A stretch of DNA of 64,000 nucleotides, from the NCBI RefSeq assembly GCF_000686045.1, contig NZ_JMLV01000006.1, positions 62,001 to 126,000 on the forward strand. The letters are read 5' to 3'. The stretch is from Fodinicurvata fenggangensis DSM 21160 (GTDB taxonomy: Bacteria > Pseudomonadota > Alphaproteobacteria > Kiloniellales > DSM-21159). Both the position numbers and the translations under genes were made by a program. Shown here one piece after another: positions 19,252-27,965 of the stretch (position 1 is its first letter; every line of letters starts with the position of its first letter). Under the pieces are notes generated by a model, which made no database searches, was not told where the DNA came from, and was given only the letters and a program-made list of their open reading frames with translations.

Positions 19252-22200
19252 TCAGAACATCCAACGCAGGGAAAATTCGCCGGCCAGCGAGCGATAGCCG
19301 TCATGCAGGAACTGGCTGGAAAGATGCGCGCCGACGATCATGCTGTCGTCAGCCTCGTATTCCAGGCTGGCGCGCAAAGACAGGGCGTTGCGATCGGTAA
19401 CCGCGTTGCGGCTGTCGAAGTCATCCGAGCCATAGCCGACGAAAGTGGCACTCTGCTCCACATTGTCCTCGAGAAGTTCCCGGTCCCAGGTCGCCTGCAG
19501 GCTGCCTTTCAGTAGACCGCCGTCCTCCAGATCATGTTCCAGGCTGGTCCGCACGCCCAGGCTGGAGCGCAGGGAATTGTGGTGCAGCGCCGCTAGATCC
19601 AGGCGCGTGGCATCCTTGCCATCCTCCTGCATACTCGGGCGTGACAGGCGGGTGTAGTTGAGTGCCGCCACCGGTCCGGCACTCAGCTGTTCGTTCATGC
19701 GCCAGAGATACCCGCCGCCCGCTGTCGCACCGCCGGCAAAGCCCAGCCAGTCGGCACGATTGGTGGTGCTGTAGCCATCAACCCGGATCCGGCGCTCCAT
19801 CCGGCCGGATTCCAAGCCAGCGCGCAGTTGGCCGTGGAAATAGGGTCCGGCCCGCTTATCCGGCTGGTAGTGGGCCTGCAATCCCAGGCTGAAGGCTTTC
19901 GTATCGCCCGTGGCCCTGTGCGGCGACTTCACATTGACGGACTGTCCGACAAAGGCGCCATGGACTCCCCATATCCAGTCCCGGTCGGCCAGATCACGCC
20001 TTTGCGCACCGAACAGCATGCCATAGCGCGCTGCGCTGTGTCCCACCGTACTATCGTCTGCATCCTGCCAGAGTCCCCCGCCCAACGGCACGGCAAAGCC
20101 CTGGATGGCGCCGTTGTCCAAGGTGGAGGCCGATAATGACAGCGGCTGCGTGGCCACGATGTCGCTCAGGCGCTGCTCACGGTCTAGCGAGGTGGCCACC
20201 ATGGCGCTGTAAGGCTCCGGCGAAAGCTGAGTCAGGGCGCGCCCCACATCACTGCCATCGCTCGCCGAGAAATCGAGCGCCTGGTAGAGCGGCTGCAGGT
20301 CCTGACCCGCTTCACTGGAAAGCCCATCGAGAACCTGGCCCACCTGGCGGGCATTCCAGCTCTCGGCGTACTGGCTGTAGGCATTGGCTGTCCGGGTCAT
20401 ACTCAACTGGTATGTGCCACTTGCGTCATTGAAGCTTAGACCCAGCGTCGGAGAAGATACCTCCGCGGAAACGCTTTGGTTCTGAGTGAAGCTGCCGCTG
20501 ACCGACACAAGATCATCAATGTCAAAACTTTCGTTCCAGCCGGAGTCGTACCAGTCCGGCTCGGCCGCCAGGACCAACTGGCCATCCAGGGTGGCATCGC
20601 CCTCCACGTCCAAAAAGTCGGACTCACCTGCGGAATTGAACTCCAGGCTCAACGTTCCATTCGCATCCTGAACGTAGTCACCTTCGATGGTGATGGTACC
20701 GATGGAGTTACCAGGCGCCAGCAGACCAGCGTTAAGAAATTCACCATCGTGCAGGCTGTAGGTGCTGTTGCCGCCCAGGGTCGCCCCCTCGGCAATCTCG
20801 ACCTCATAGACTTCCTGCTCGCCGTTGAGCGAGCTGTAACCACCCTCGAAGGACAGGGACAGATTGCTTTCTCCCTGGATATTTCCGTCATGGCGGAAAA
20901 GGAAATCCGGATCGGCCTTTCCACTGGACTGCCCCTGGCTGTCGGGCTTCAGGCCAAAGGTCAGTTCCGTCAGGCGCGGGTCTCCATCCTCATCCACCTC
21001 ATCATACTCCGAGACGATGTTTCCCTGAATGCGCGCCCCCCGCATGACGTTAATTTCCTCCACCAGGGCCGTGTCGGAAATGTAGATCGCGCAGCCGCGC
21101 TCCGTTGTCCTGCACTTATGCTCAGACCTGTCCTCGGACTCTTCCCTCTTGAACCCAGCTACGCGGCCCGTCAGATCATAGCGTTCGACCAGAGGACCCT
21201 TCAGTTCGTCCAATAGCTCCAAATCATAGCTATCACCATCCTCGTCTGTGGCCGTGCGTATCCAGGACCCATGCTTTTCGAGGTCGTTGCCCATCATATT
21301 GCCGCCGAAGTCAAAGCTGACGCCAATATCTCTGCCCTCCACCTCGCCGCGCTGAATCAATTCATGGTCCTTGCCATAGGCGAACATGACACCCCGGCCG
21401 TTCTCGCCATGGGCATGCACCCACGTGCCCGCGTCGATCACCAGGCGGTTGCCCTCCCCGTCAACCCGCACACCGGCAGCTCCAGCCCCTTCGGTCAGCA
21501 GGTCGGCGGCCTGCACCACACTGTTGTTGCTGCCATAGATATGCAGGCCCAAACCCATTGTCGCCCTGTTGTACTGGCCAGGCAGATAGGCCGTGCCGCT
21601 GGCGTTGCGCCGGAAGTAGCCGTTTCGGTTCACGATATCGCGGCCGGAGCCGTAGATCGAATAACCGAAGAAGTTCCGCCGATCGATGTCGTAGCCCATG
21701 TCCTGCAGGGCCGCCAGTTCCGCCTCCATGAAAGTGTTGTAGTTACGGTAGTGTTGGTGACTCATCAGGCTGCGTTCGAGCTCGGAATGACTCATGTAGT
21801 TGTCGTCGATCTCGCTGAAGGGACCACCAAGGCGGACAGGCACGCCCGGCAGGCCACCCTCCATGACCTCACGGATGTGCGGGCCCGTCACATAGCCCAT
21901 GTCACTTCCACGCTCGGTGTCTTCGGTCAGGTCGAAGGGGTCGGTCGCATCTTCATCGTCCCATTCGCCGCCCTGGTAGCAATCATCCAGATCGCATTTG
22001 ACGAACTGGCCGGGCCGCGCCGGATTCCCGTTGCTGTCCCGCAAGCCCACTTCCCACAGGGTCAGGCCCTCATCCAGGAAGAAGGCCACCTCCCCGATAT
22101 CCACACCGTCATCCACCTCGCCGCCTTCCGCCGCCGTCATGACTCCCAGGGCATGCGCCAGCTCATGGAACACGACGCCATAGAGCTGAAAGCCATCGGC

Positions 22201-22719
22201 GCCTGTCGGCAGGGGTGAGGGTCCATTGGGTCTGATGGGGAAAGCACTGCCACTCCCATCTTCGCTGCCAAAGGCCATGACACCGTCATAGCTGAAATCA
22301 TTATCGCCCGGACTTCTGCCCTGCAGCACTCTCTGGAGCCTGGTGAGGAGGAGGTCCCCCTCTTGGGTCAGCGGACTGTCGCCGAAGGCGTTCTTCTCGC
22401 CTTCATAGGTCCCCACGTTTATGACGGCCGGCAGGCGACCGGGCTTGGGATCAAGGATCTCGGCCCACTGGCCAATCGCCGAGAGAACCTCGCTTTTCTG
22501 GGCTTCGCTCAAGTTCCAGGTGGCTTCATCAATTTCATCGTCGTCCTCCAGGAAGACGCCATCCCCGGCATCAAAGATGCGCACCTCGAAGACCGCGCGG
22601 CCGTCAGAACCCGATACGATATGTCTTTCATAGGCGGCCGCCTCCTGGATGGACAACACAGACAGGGACAGCAGCACTGCCAACAACACTGAATGGCACT
22701 GGGCAAACTTCGCGCGCAC
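19252..22719 (-). CDS. Autotransporter with metzincin-like protease passenger
   Basis: Predicted type V secreted protein of about 1155 residues. GTG 22719 is preferred as start because GGGGGGAG sits five bases upstream; an in-frame ATG at 22767 also exists. A signal peptide (1-30) is followed by a domain with HELAHALG (near 185) and a possible Met-turn, LMSHQHYRNYNTF, ending ALQDMGYDID, as in metzincin-type proteases. The middle 330-880 is repetitive, beta-helix-like, with LAPGNSIGTITIEGDYVQ typical of passenger ends. The last about 270 residues form an autotransporter beta barrel ending in Phe. The third metzincin zinc histidine (HExxHxxGxxH) is Thr here, so activity is uncertain. Function in the host niche is unknown. 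Confidence 0.85.
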   Translation of the reverse strand: MRAKFAQCHSVLLAVLLSLSVLSIQEAAAYERHIVSGSDGRAVFEVRIFDAGDGVFLEDDDEIDEATWNLSEAQKSEVLSAIGQWAEILDPKPGRLPAVINVGTYEGEKNAFGDSPLTQEGDLLLTRLQRVLQGRSPGDNDFSYDGVMAFGSEDGSGSAFPIRPNGPSPLPTGADGFQLYGVVFHELAHALGVMTAAEGGEVDDGVDIGEVAFFLDEGLTLWEVGLRDSNGNPARPGQFVKCDLDDCYQGGEWDDEDATDPFDLTEDTERGSDMGYVTGPHIREVMEGGLPGVPVRLGGPFSEIDDNYMSHSELERSLMSHQHYRNYNTFMEAELAALQDMGYDIDRRNFFGYSIYGSGRDIVNRNGYFRRNASGTAYLPGQYNRATMGLGLHIYGSNNSVVQAADLLTEGAGAAGVRVDGEGNRLVIDAGTWVHAHGENGRGVMFAYGKDHELIQRGEVEGRDIGVSFDFGGNMMGNDLEKHGSWIRTATDEDGDSYDLELLDELKGPLVERYDLTGRVAGFKREESEDRSEHKCRTTERGCAIYISDTALVEEINVMRGARIQGNIVSEYDEVDEDGDPRLTELTFGLKPDSQGQSSGKADPDFLFRHDGNIQGESNLSLSFEGGYSSLNGEQEVYEVEIAEGATLGGNSTYSLHDGEFLNAGLLAPGNSIGTITIEGDYVQDANGTLSLEFNSAGESDFLDVEGDATLDGQLVLAAEPDWYDSGWNESFDIDDLVSVSGSFTQNQSVSAEVSSPTLGLSFNDASGTYQLSMTRTANAYSQYAESWNARQVGQVLDGLSSEAGQDLQPLYQALDFSASDGSDVGRALTQLSPEPYSAMVATSLDREQRLSDIVATQPLSLSASTLDNGAIQGFAVPLGGGLWQDADDSTVGHSAARYGMLFGAQRRDLADRDWIWGVHGAFVGQSVNVKSPHRATGDTKAFSLGLQAHYQPDKRAGPYFHGQLRAGLESGRMERRIRVDGYSTTNRADWLGFAGGATAGGGYLWRMNEQLSAGPVAALNYTRLSRPSMQEDGKDATRLDLAALHHNSLRSSLGVRTSLEHDLEDGGLLKGSLQATWDRELLEDNVEQSATFVGYGSDDFDSRNAVTDRNALSLRASLEYEADDSMIVGAHLSSQFLHDGYRSLAGEFSLRWMF

Positions 22720-22870
22720 TCTGACTCCCCCCAAGTCTTTTTGTCCAATACCGCGCCCCCAGGGCAACCGAACAGAATATTCAAGTCCTGGCTACAGGAG
22801 AGCCGAGAGACGTGAAAGAGAAGTTAAAAAGTCTCTAGAATTGAATGCACTGAGCGGAAGAACTCAGGTC

Positions 22871-23062
22871 CTACGAGGAAGGCCCTGTCTTTGGTTTGCC
22901 GGCAATGGCGAAATGCTGGGGTTCGACCTCGTTGACGCAGATGCGGATATTCTCCTTCGGCGCGCCGAGCGTGCGGTGGATGGCATCTGTCACCTCGATG
23001 AACATCTTCTCGAGGTCTTCCTGCTCGCGGCCCTTGATGAGGGTCATGTTAACGATGGGCAT
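22871..23062 (-). CDS. 4-oxalocrotonate tautomerase family protein
   Basis: 63-residue tautomerase-like protein. Pro follows the initiator Met, giving the catalytic N-terminal proline after Met removal, and the MPIVNMTLIKGREQEDLEKM opening and NIRICVNEV strand fit the family, which works as a hexamer or trimer. Substrate unknown; such enzymes act on enol-keto isomerisation of dienoates or in dehalogenation. It is followed by tusA on the same strand but no pathway context is visible. Confidence 0.85.
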   Translation of the reverse strand: MPIVNMTLIKGREQEDLEKMFIEVTDAIHRTLGAPKENIRICVNEVEPQHFAIAGKPKTGPSS

Positions 23063-23099
23063 GCGTGCTGTCCCTTTCCGGATGAATTGATGGAATGCT

Positions 23100-23345
23100 T
23101 CAGGCGGCCTTGCGGATCAGGTGAATGAACAGCCCGTCCTCCTGCTGCTGCTCGACCAGCTCGTGCCCGGCGCTCTCACAGTAGGCTCGGAAATCCTGCA
23201 GGGAGTCGGGGTCCGTCGACTCCACGCGCAGCAGGCCACCCTCGGGAACCTCCTTCATGGCCTTGCGGGCCCGCAGGACCGGCAGCGGACATTTCAATCC
23301 GCGTGTATCGAGCCGCTGCGGTTCGTCTTCGCGCGCACTGTTCAT
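23100..23345 (-). CDS. tusA: TusA-like sulfur carrier
   Basis: 81-residue sulfur-transfer protein. LDTRGLKCPLPVLRARKAM contains the CPxP motif with the persulfide cysteine at residue 19. The C-terminal half keeps the beta-alpha-beta fold. In other bacteria TusA passes sulfur from IscS to tRNA thiolation or molybdenum cofactor paths. A few extra acidic residues precede the domain. Family assignment is firm; the specific partner is not visible here. Confidence 0.9.
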   Translation of the reverse strand: MNSAREDEPQRLDTRGLKCPLPVLRARKAMKEVPEGGLLRVESTDPDSLQDFRAYCESAGHELVEQQQEDGLFIHLIRKAA

Positions 23346-23438
23346 CGCTGTCCTTCTCCTTTACAGACCCGATCAAAATAGGCGACTGTCCCGATCACAC
23401 AATATCGAACAGGCATAAGAAAAGAGATAGGCCTTTCC

Positions 23439-23909
23439 ATGAAGCTGCGAAATCTTGCCGTTTTCTGCGCATTCGTTCCCCTGTTGCTGCTGTCCGGCCA
23501 GGCACTGTCAGAAACCCCTGTGGACCTGAGAGGCTACTGCGCGAATCCGGATTTCGACGAGCGGTGTTCCACGCCCAACGAAATGGACAATCCCCGGCCC
23601 GTACGCCTGGCCGTCATGTTCGATAGCCGAGAGGCCGAGATTCCGGAAGACGACACAAGCCGCCTGGACGGCTTCGCTGCGCTTGCGCTACAGACGGGGC
23701 AGTGGCTATCCATCACGGCCCATGCACCGGAACGCCCTCCCGAAAGCGGTGGTGAGAAGGTTGCCAAGGATCTGGCCCTGGAACGCGCGGAAGCCCTGCG
23801 TCAGGAAATGCTGGAACGCGGTGTTCCAAAGCAGCACATCAGCCTTGCGATCAACCTGCTTCCGGCGGGAGACAGCCGGGCCCATCGCGGCGAGATCATC
23901 CTGCAATAA
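23439..23909 (+). CDS. Secreted OmpA-like domain protein
   Basis: 156-residue protein with a signal peptide (about 1-24, ending ALS-ET). The mature part has VRLAVMFDSREAEIPEDD and then a helix with ALALQTGQWLSITAHA, like the OmpA/MotB peptidoglycan-binding fold, and ends in REGEIILQ-like text after ALRQEMLERGVPKQHIS. The usual NxRVxxR signature is weak, so this is a divergent member. Two cysteines near residues 31 and 41 could form a disulfide. Role unknown, perhaps envelope anchoring. Confidence 0.6.
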   Translation: MKLRNLAVFCAFVPLLLLSGQALSETPVDLRGYCANPDFDERCSTPNEMDNPRPVRLAVMFDSREAEIPEDDTSRLDGFAALALQTGQWLSITAHAPERPPESGGEKVAKDLALERAEALRQEMLERGVPKQHISLAINLLPAGDSRAHRGEIILQ

Positions 23910-23945
23910 TACGCCTTTCTCCCGATAATTGCCGTGAAGGCGACA

Positions 23946-23982
23946 GGCCATTATTTACATATTATAAATGTTAATAATGGCC
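23946..23982. promoter_or_regulatory. AT-rich 37-bp near-perfect palindrome
   Basis: Arms GGCCATTATTTACAT and ATGTTAATAATGGCC match at 14 of 15 positions around a seven-base ATTATAA loop. There is no trailing T run, so it is not a normal terminator; it could be an operator for the downstream ATP-grasp gene. A TTGAAG-N17-TATTCC pair follows at about 24022-24050 and could be that gene's promoter. Confidence 0.55.
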
Positions 23983-24098
23983 TACTTGGGAGCATTCTCA
24001 CAAGCTATTTTGTTATTTCCTTGAAGCCGGCGTCAGTGTACCCTATTCCTCACGTGGAATATGTCGATATTCCCATAATCACACTATGGAACAGTGAA

Positions 24099-25100
24099 AT
24101 GTCTAAGATCCACGTGATCCACGAAAACGATGCCTGGACCGATCCTCTGATTGCCGCGCTGGAAGCGCGCAACCTGCCCTATGCCTCCTGGCATATGGCC
24201 GAGGATCGCTTTGCCGCCGAGGGCTTCGACCCCACCGGCACACCGCCCGAAGGCATCTTTTACAGCCGCATGAGTGCCTCGGCGCACACGCGTGGCAACC
24301 GTTTTGCACCGGAATTCACGGCCAGCGTACTGCCCTGGCTTGAGGCGCATGGCCGCCGTGTGATCAACAACAGCCGCGCGCTGAACCTGGAGGTCAGCAA
24401 GCTGGCCCAATACGCCGCGCTCGAGGCCGCAGGGATCCGCACACCACGCACCCTGGGCGCCGTCGGCCGCGAAGCGACGCTGCGTGCGGCGCGCCAGTTG
24501 GGTGAAACACCCTTTATCCTGAAGCCCAACCGCGGTGGCACCGGGGCCGGCGTTCAGCTGGTGCAGTCCCTGGACGAACTGGCCACCATCCTGGATGACC
24601 CCGCCACGGAAGCGCCCCTGGACGGCACCTGGCTGGTCCAGCAGTACATCCGGTCGGCAGAGCCGGCGATCACGCGCTGCGAATTCATCGGCGGTCGCTT
24701 CTTCTATGCCGTGCGCGTGGACACCAGCAAGGGCTTCGACCTCTGCCCGGCCGACGTCTGCGAAATCCCGCCGGACGATGGCGACAGCCAGGATTTCGGC
24801 TTCTGCCCCGCTGGTGAAGCGGAAAGCGGCGCTGCCCAGGAGAAGTTCCGGATCATCGAAGGCTTCCACGATCCGATCCTGGACCGCTATGCGGCCTTCT
24901 TTGCCGCCAATGGAATCGAGGTCTCCGGCATCGAGTTCATTCGCAACGAAGCAGGCGAGATCTTCACCTACGACGTCAACACCAACACCAACTACAACAC
25001 CCGCGCCGAAGAACAGGCAGGCCTGTCCGGCATGGACGAACTCGCCCGTTTCCTGGGCCGCGAGCTGGAACAGAGCGAAAGCCGCCGCAAGGCCGCTTGA
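24099..25100 (+). CDS. ATP-grasp ligase (RimK/glutathione-synthase-like)
   Basis: About 333 residues from ATG 24099; the open frame extends upstream to 23934 but that part is AT-rich and unlike protein. The ATP-grasp core is visible: TPFILKPNRGGTGAGVQL near residue 138 (ATP-binding Lys and glycine loop), WLVQQYIRS near 185 and the metal-binding FTYDVNTNTNYNTRAE near 295. This family joins a carboxylate to an amine, for example adding glutamate or making short peptides; RimK and cyanophycin-like enzymes are relatives. Substrate unknown. It is followed by a strong terminator. Confidence 0.75.
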   Translation: MSKIHVIHENDAWTDPLIAALEARNLPYASWHMAEDRFAAEGFDPTGTPPEGIFYSRMSASAHTRGNRFAPEFTASVLPWLEAHGRRVINNSRALNLEVSKLAQYAALEAAGIRTPRTLGAVGREATLRAARQLGETPFILKPNRGGTGAGVQLVQSLDELATILDDPATEAPLDGTWLVQQYIRSAEPAITRCEFIGGRFFYAVRVDTSKGFDLCPADVCEIPPDDGDSQDFGFCPAGEAESGAAQEKFRIIEGFHDPILDRYAAFFAANGIEVSGIEFIRNEAGEIFTYDVNTNTNYNTRAEEQAGLSGMDELARFLGRELEQSESRRKAA

Positions 25101-25149
25101 TCCCCTGTCCGAAGCACACCCGTTCTCAGCACTCTCTGCTGATCCCCTC

Positions 25150-25184
25150 GCCCGCTCCGACATTCGGGGCGGGCGTCTTCTTTT
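25150..25184 (+). terminator. Rho-independent terminator after the ATP-grasp gene
   Basis: GCCCGCTCC (25150-25158) pairs with GGGGCGGGC (25166-25174), one mismatch, seven-base loop, followed by GTCTTCTTTT. It separates the ATP-grasp gene from the small-peptide operon. Confidence 0.7.
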
Positions 25185-25313
25185 GCCCCCCGAAAACCAC
25201 AGTCTGTGTCCTATCCGTGTCAGCAGCCTGAAAGACGTCCGCAGGCTCTTTGCTCCACGAAAGGAACGAAACATAGTCGTATGTAAACAACGGCGGAAGA
25301 TAGGGGAGAGACA

Positions 25314-25613
25314 ATGACGGACAGGACGGACAACCCGGACCAGGAACGCCGCAGGATGCTCGCCAGGCTGGGCCTGACAGCAGGTGCTGCCTACATGGCC
25401 CCCAGCCTGCTGACCCTCAGTTCGGCCCAGGCCTCACCGGGCAGCCGCTCGCGACACGGTTACGGCAGCCGCGGCAGTCGTGGCAGCCGCCACTATCATT
25501 ACCACGATCATCGCAGCCGCCGAAGTCGCCAAAGCCGTGGCAGTTACGCCCATGGTCGGCACTATCGTGAGCGCCTGCCCTGGGAAGTCTGGATCCGGCT
25601 TGGCAGCAGCTGA
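25314..25613 (+). CDS. Small Tat-leader peptide, Gly/Ser/Arg/His-rich
   Basis: 99 residues, start set by AGGGGAGAGACA just upstream. Residues 12-40 look like a twin-arginine-type leader (ERRRMLARLGLTAGAAYMAP, then SSAQA cleavage site). The mature part is a low-complexity string of SRG, HY and RS units with several His residues, ending in an ordered-looking ERLPWEVWIRLGSS tail. It begins 50 bp before the HPr-kinase/PqqD-like gene, so it may be a substrate or partner of that protein. Not a recognised family. Alternative: a metal-binding secreted peptide. Confidence 0.6.
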   Translation: MTDRTDNPDQERRRMLARLGLTAGAAYMAPSLLTLSSAQASPGSRSRHGYGSRGSRGSRHYHYHDHRSRRSRQSRGSYAHGRHYRERLPWEVWIRLGSS

Positions 25614-25662
25614 GCCGACAGCTGTGGTCGAAAACCTGATGCTTGCAGGCAGGGGATAAGCC

Positions 25663-26928
25663 ATGCCCAGGCAAACAGTCCTGTTCCAGGACATGCAGCG
25701 GCCAGTGGTTTTCGTGGATTGCCCCGAAATCCCGCTGACCCTGCGGGAAATCGCTCCAAGCTGGTTTTTCCGGGAACAGCCGGAAGCCGAGATGAAAGCG
25801 GCCGGGCAGGAACCGGCCGTGGTCATGCACAAGCTGGACGGCGCGTATGGAATCGGCGTGCCCTGGCGCGAGACCCCCTGGTTATCCGACACCCTTGTGG
25901 GAGCGGTCTGCACCCTGGCCGTCGACCTGATCGAAAGCCACCTGGTCGACAACCCCGGCCTGCTCGGCCTGCATGGCGCCGCAGCACTTTTCGGACAGGG
26001 TCTCGTCCTGTTCCCGGCCGAGAAGCGGGCCGGCAAGAGCGCCTTGTCGGCACAACTGCTGCTGGATGGAGTCCGGCTTTACGGCGACGACCTGATCGCC
26101 CTCGATGCCCATGATCGGGGAACCGCCTATGGTTTTGCCCCGCGACTGCGCCGGCCCCTGCCGGCAGCGATCAGCAACGATCTCCATGACTTCATCCGGC
26201 ACAACAGTGGCGCCCGCGATGATGACTATCTCTATCTCTCGCCGGCGCTTTCGAACCTGGCGCGCCATGGAGAACAGGCGCCGCTCACGGCCATCGTGCT
26301 TCTGGATCGCAGAAATTCAGGCGAATGCCGCCTGGAAAGGCTGCCGGACAGCGAAGGCCTGCACCATCTGGCCGCCCAATACCTGGCCCGGGACGCCTCG
26401 AGCGACGATGTCCTGGAGCGCTGTCGCAAGCTGGCCGAAAGCCTGCCGACCTACAGCCTTCGTTATGCCGACCTGAAGGAGGCGAGCGCCTGCCTGCAGG
26501 CCCACTTCAGCCAGGACCAGGCAGTGGCCGCCGGCAGCCGCGTGGCCAGGGTCACGGCCGCTTCCGGCCCGGGGTCGGACCCCATCCACCGCCCCACCCT
26601 GACCGCACAAAAGGAGGAACAGGGGGAGGGCTTGGCCATCCGCCTGCCCGAAATTCCGCGTGGGCACCCCTATGTCCAGACGGCGGGCGTCAAGGCCCAG
26701 CGCCTGGACGGAAACCTCTTCCTCAGCCATCAGGCTACGGGCGCCATCCACAGACTGAACCCCATGGGCGCCAGTCTCTGGGGCCTGCTGGCCGTTCCCA
26801 TCAGCCTGGACGAGGCTGTGGAAACCTTCCGGACCGCCTTTCCCGATGTCGAAGCGTCACGACTGGAAAACGATCTCCAGCAGATATTCCAGGAACTGCT
26901 GGCCGAGACATTGATCCAACCGATATAG
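25663..26928 (+). CDS. HPr-kinase-like protein fused to a PqqD-like domain
   Basis: 421 residues. The N-terminal two thirds resemble HprK-related kinases: LLGLHGAAALFGQGLVLFPA then KRAGKSALSAQLL (P-loop-like, near 118-130) and RLYGDDLIALD (Walker-B-like, near 142). The C-terminal about 90 residues (from RLPEIPRGHPYVQ) look like a PqqD/RRE peptide-binding domain: GNLFLSHQATGAIHRLNPMGASLWGLL, ending DLQQIFQELLAETLI. Such kinase-PqqD pairs, usually separate genes, accompany peptide-modification systems, where PqqD binds the leader peptide. The classical GxGxGKST loop is altered (EKRAGKS). Confidence 0.72.
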   Translation: MPRQTVLFQDMQRPVVFVDCPEIPLTLREIAPSWFFREQPEAEMKAAGQEPAVVMHKLDGAYGIGVPWRETPWLSDTLVGAVCTLAVDLIESHLVDNPGLLGLHGAAALFGQGLVLFPAEKRAGKSALSAQLLLDGVRLYGDDLIALDAHDRGTAYGFAPRLRRPLPAAISNDLHDFIRHNSGARDDDYLYLSPALSNLARHGEQAPLTAIVLLDRRNSGECRLERLPDSEGLHHLAAQYLARDASSDDVLERCRKLAESLPTYSLRYADLKEASACLQAHFSQDQAVAAGSRVARVTAASGPGSDPIHRPTLTAQKEEQGEGLAIRLPEIPRGHPYVQTAGVKAQRLDGNLFLSHQATGAIHRLNPMGASLWGLLAVPISLDEAVETFRTAFPDVEASRLENDLQQIFQELLAETLIQPI

Positions 26929-26987
26929 CCAGACCTCTGCCTCCGGGTTACTTCTTACGCACCCTCGACAAGCGTGACGGGGGGTGC

Positions 26988-27416
26988 ATGATGATCGGAG
27001 ATGCCAAAAACGCCATTCGGCGAAGACGGCAGATTACGGGATGCAAGAAAATGATCCGGCACGGCCTCTGCCTTGGCGCCTTCCTGGCTGCGCTCACCGC
27101 AATCGCCGGCCTCATGCTCCAGGTGGATGCACCTGTTGCCAGGGCCCAGTCCCAATCGGTCTACGGCGATGCCGAACGGGGACGCACGCTGTTCCAGCAA
27201 CGCTGTGGCTCCTGCCACGAGATCGAGGACAGCTGGGGTCGCCCCCAGGACGCCCCCATCAGTGCCGAGGAAATGGCGAACAACAGCCGCATGAGCCTGG
27301 ACTATCTTACCACGGTTCAGGCTGGTGCCGGCCCGGTGCATGCCAGCCTGCCGCCCTTCTTCTTCGACAGCCAACAGGAAGAGGACCTGCAGGCCTTCTT
27401 CGAAAACCTGCAATAG
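26988..27416 (+). CDS. Small secreted c-type cytochrome
   Basis: One haem site, CGSCHEIEDSWG, follows a signal sequence, and an axial-ligand Met may be supplied by EEMANNSRM. The last part (ASLPPFFFDSQQEEDLQAFFENLQ) is a typical cytochrome c C-terminal helix. GTGC ATG at 26988 has a GGGGGG element upstream; ATG 27051 would give a shorter, more conventional signal peptide. About 121-142 residues. It lies 59 bp after the HPr-kinase/PqqD gene and may share its transcript. Likely periplasmic electron carrier. Confidence 0.75.
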   Translation: MMIGDAKNAIRRRRQITGCKKMIRHGLCLGAFLAALTAIAGLMLQVDAPVARAQSQSVYGDAERGRTLFQQRCGSCHEIEDSWGRPQDAPISAEEMANNSRMSLDYLTTVQAGAGPVHASLPPFFFDSQQEEDLQAFFENLQ

Positions 27417-27446
27417 CCTTCTGCAACAGCGCAATGGAATGCCCGG

Positions 27447-27950
27447 TTACAGGCTTTCCACTGCCTGGCCCGGACTGTGACGACGCGCAAGGCGTTTCTT
27501 GCGGGGCAGTCCCTTCAAATCACCCAGATGGCTGAAGAGCTCGCTGTCCGGAACCCAGACCAGGTCCTTCGCGCGCACTTCCTTCAGACGCGCGCGACAG
27601 CTGCTTTCGAATTGGTCCTGCAGTTGCCGTGACACGCCCGAGGGGGCGACCAAAGTCAGGGCATCGAAGGCTTTGTCCTTTGCCGCGCGGTTCAGCCTGT
27701 CGGCCAGGCGGCGCACGAAGCGTTCCTTTTCCTTCTGCTGCGGATCCGAACGTGGCTCCACGGCATGACGCAGGACCGAAGCACTCTCGTAGCTGCGTCC
27801 CGGCGGCTGATCACCGAGTTCCGCGGAATGCTTGCGTGCCCGCTGTCCGTTCATGCGATGGATAATGACAAAACCCTCCCCCCTCAAGCGCGGGCGCATG
27901 ATACGAGCCGAAGCGCCATCGGCTACGACGATCCAGAGCTTGTCCGACAT
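27447..27950 (-). CDS. Host-attachment family protein
   Basis: 167-residue protein of the family named after Agrobacterium attachment genes (baeRF-like fold). The LWIVVADGASARIMR opening and the LNRAAKDKAFDALTLVAPSG block are characteristic. Molecular role is unknown; the family is related to the eRF1/Pelota fold and may act on nucleic acid. It is followed by hsp20 upstream on the same strand (15-bp gap), suggesting joint stress expression. Confidence 0.8.
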   Translation of the reverse strand: MSDKLWIVVADGASARIMRPRLRGEGFVIIHRMNGQRARKHSAELGDQPPGRSYESASVLRHAVEPRSDPQQKEKERFVRRLADRLNRAAKDKAFDALTLVAPSGVSRQLQDQFESSCRARLKEVRAKDLVWVPDSELFSHLGDLKGLPRKKRLARRHSPGQAVESL

Positions 27951-27965
27951 GATCGCTCCATTGGG

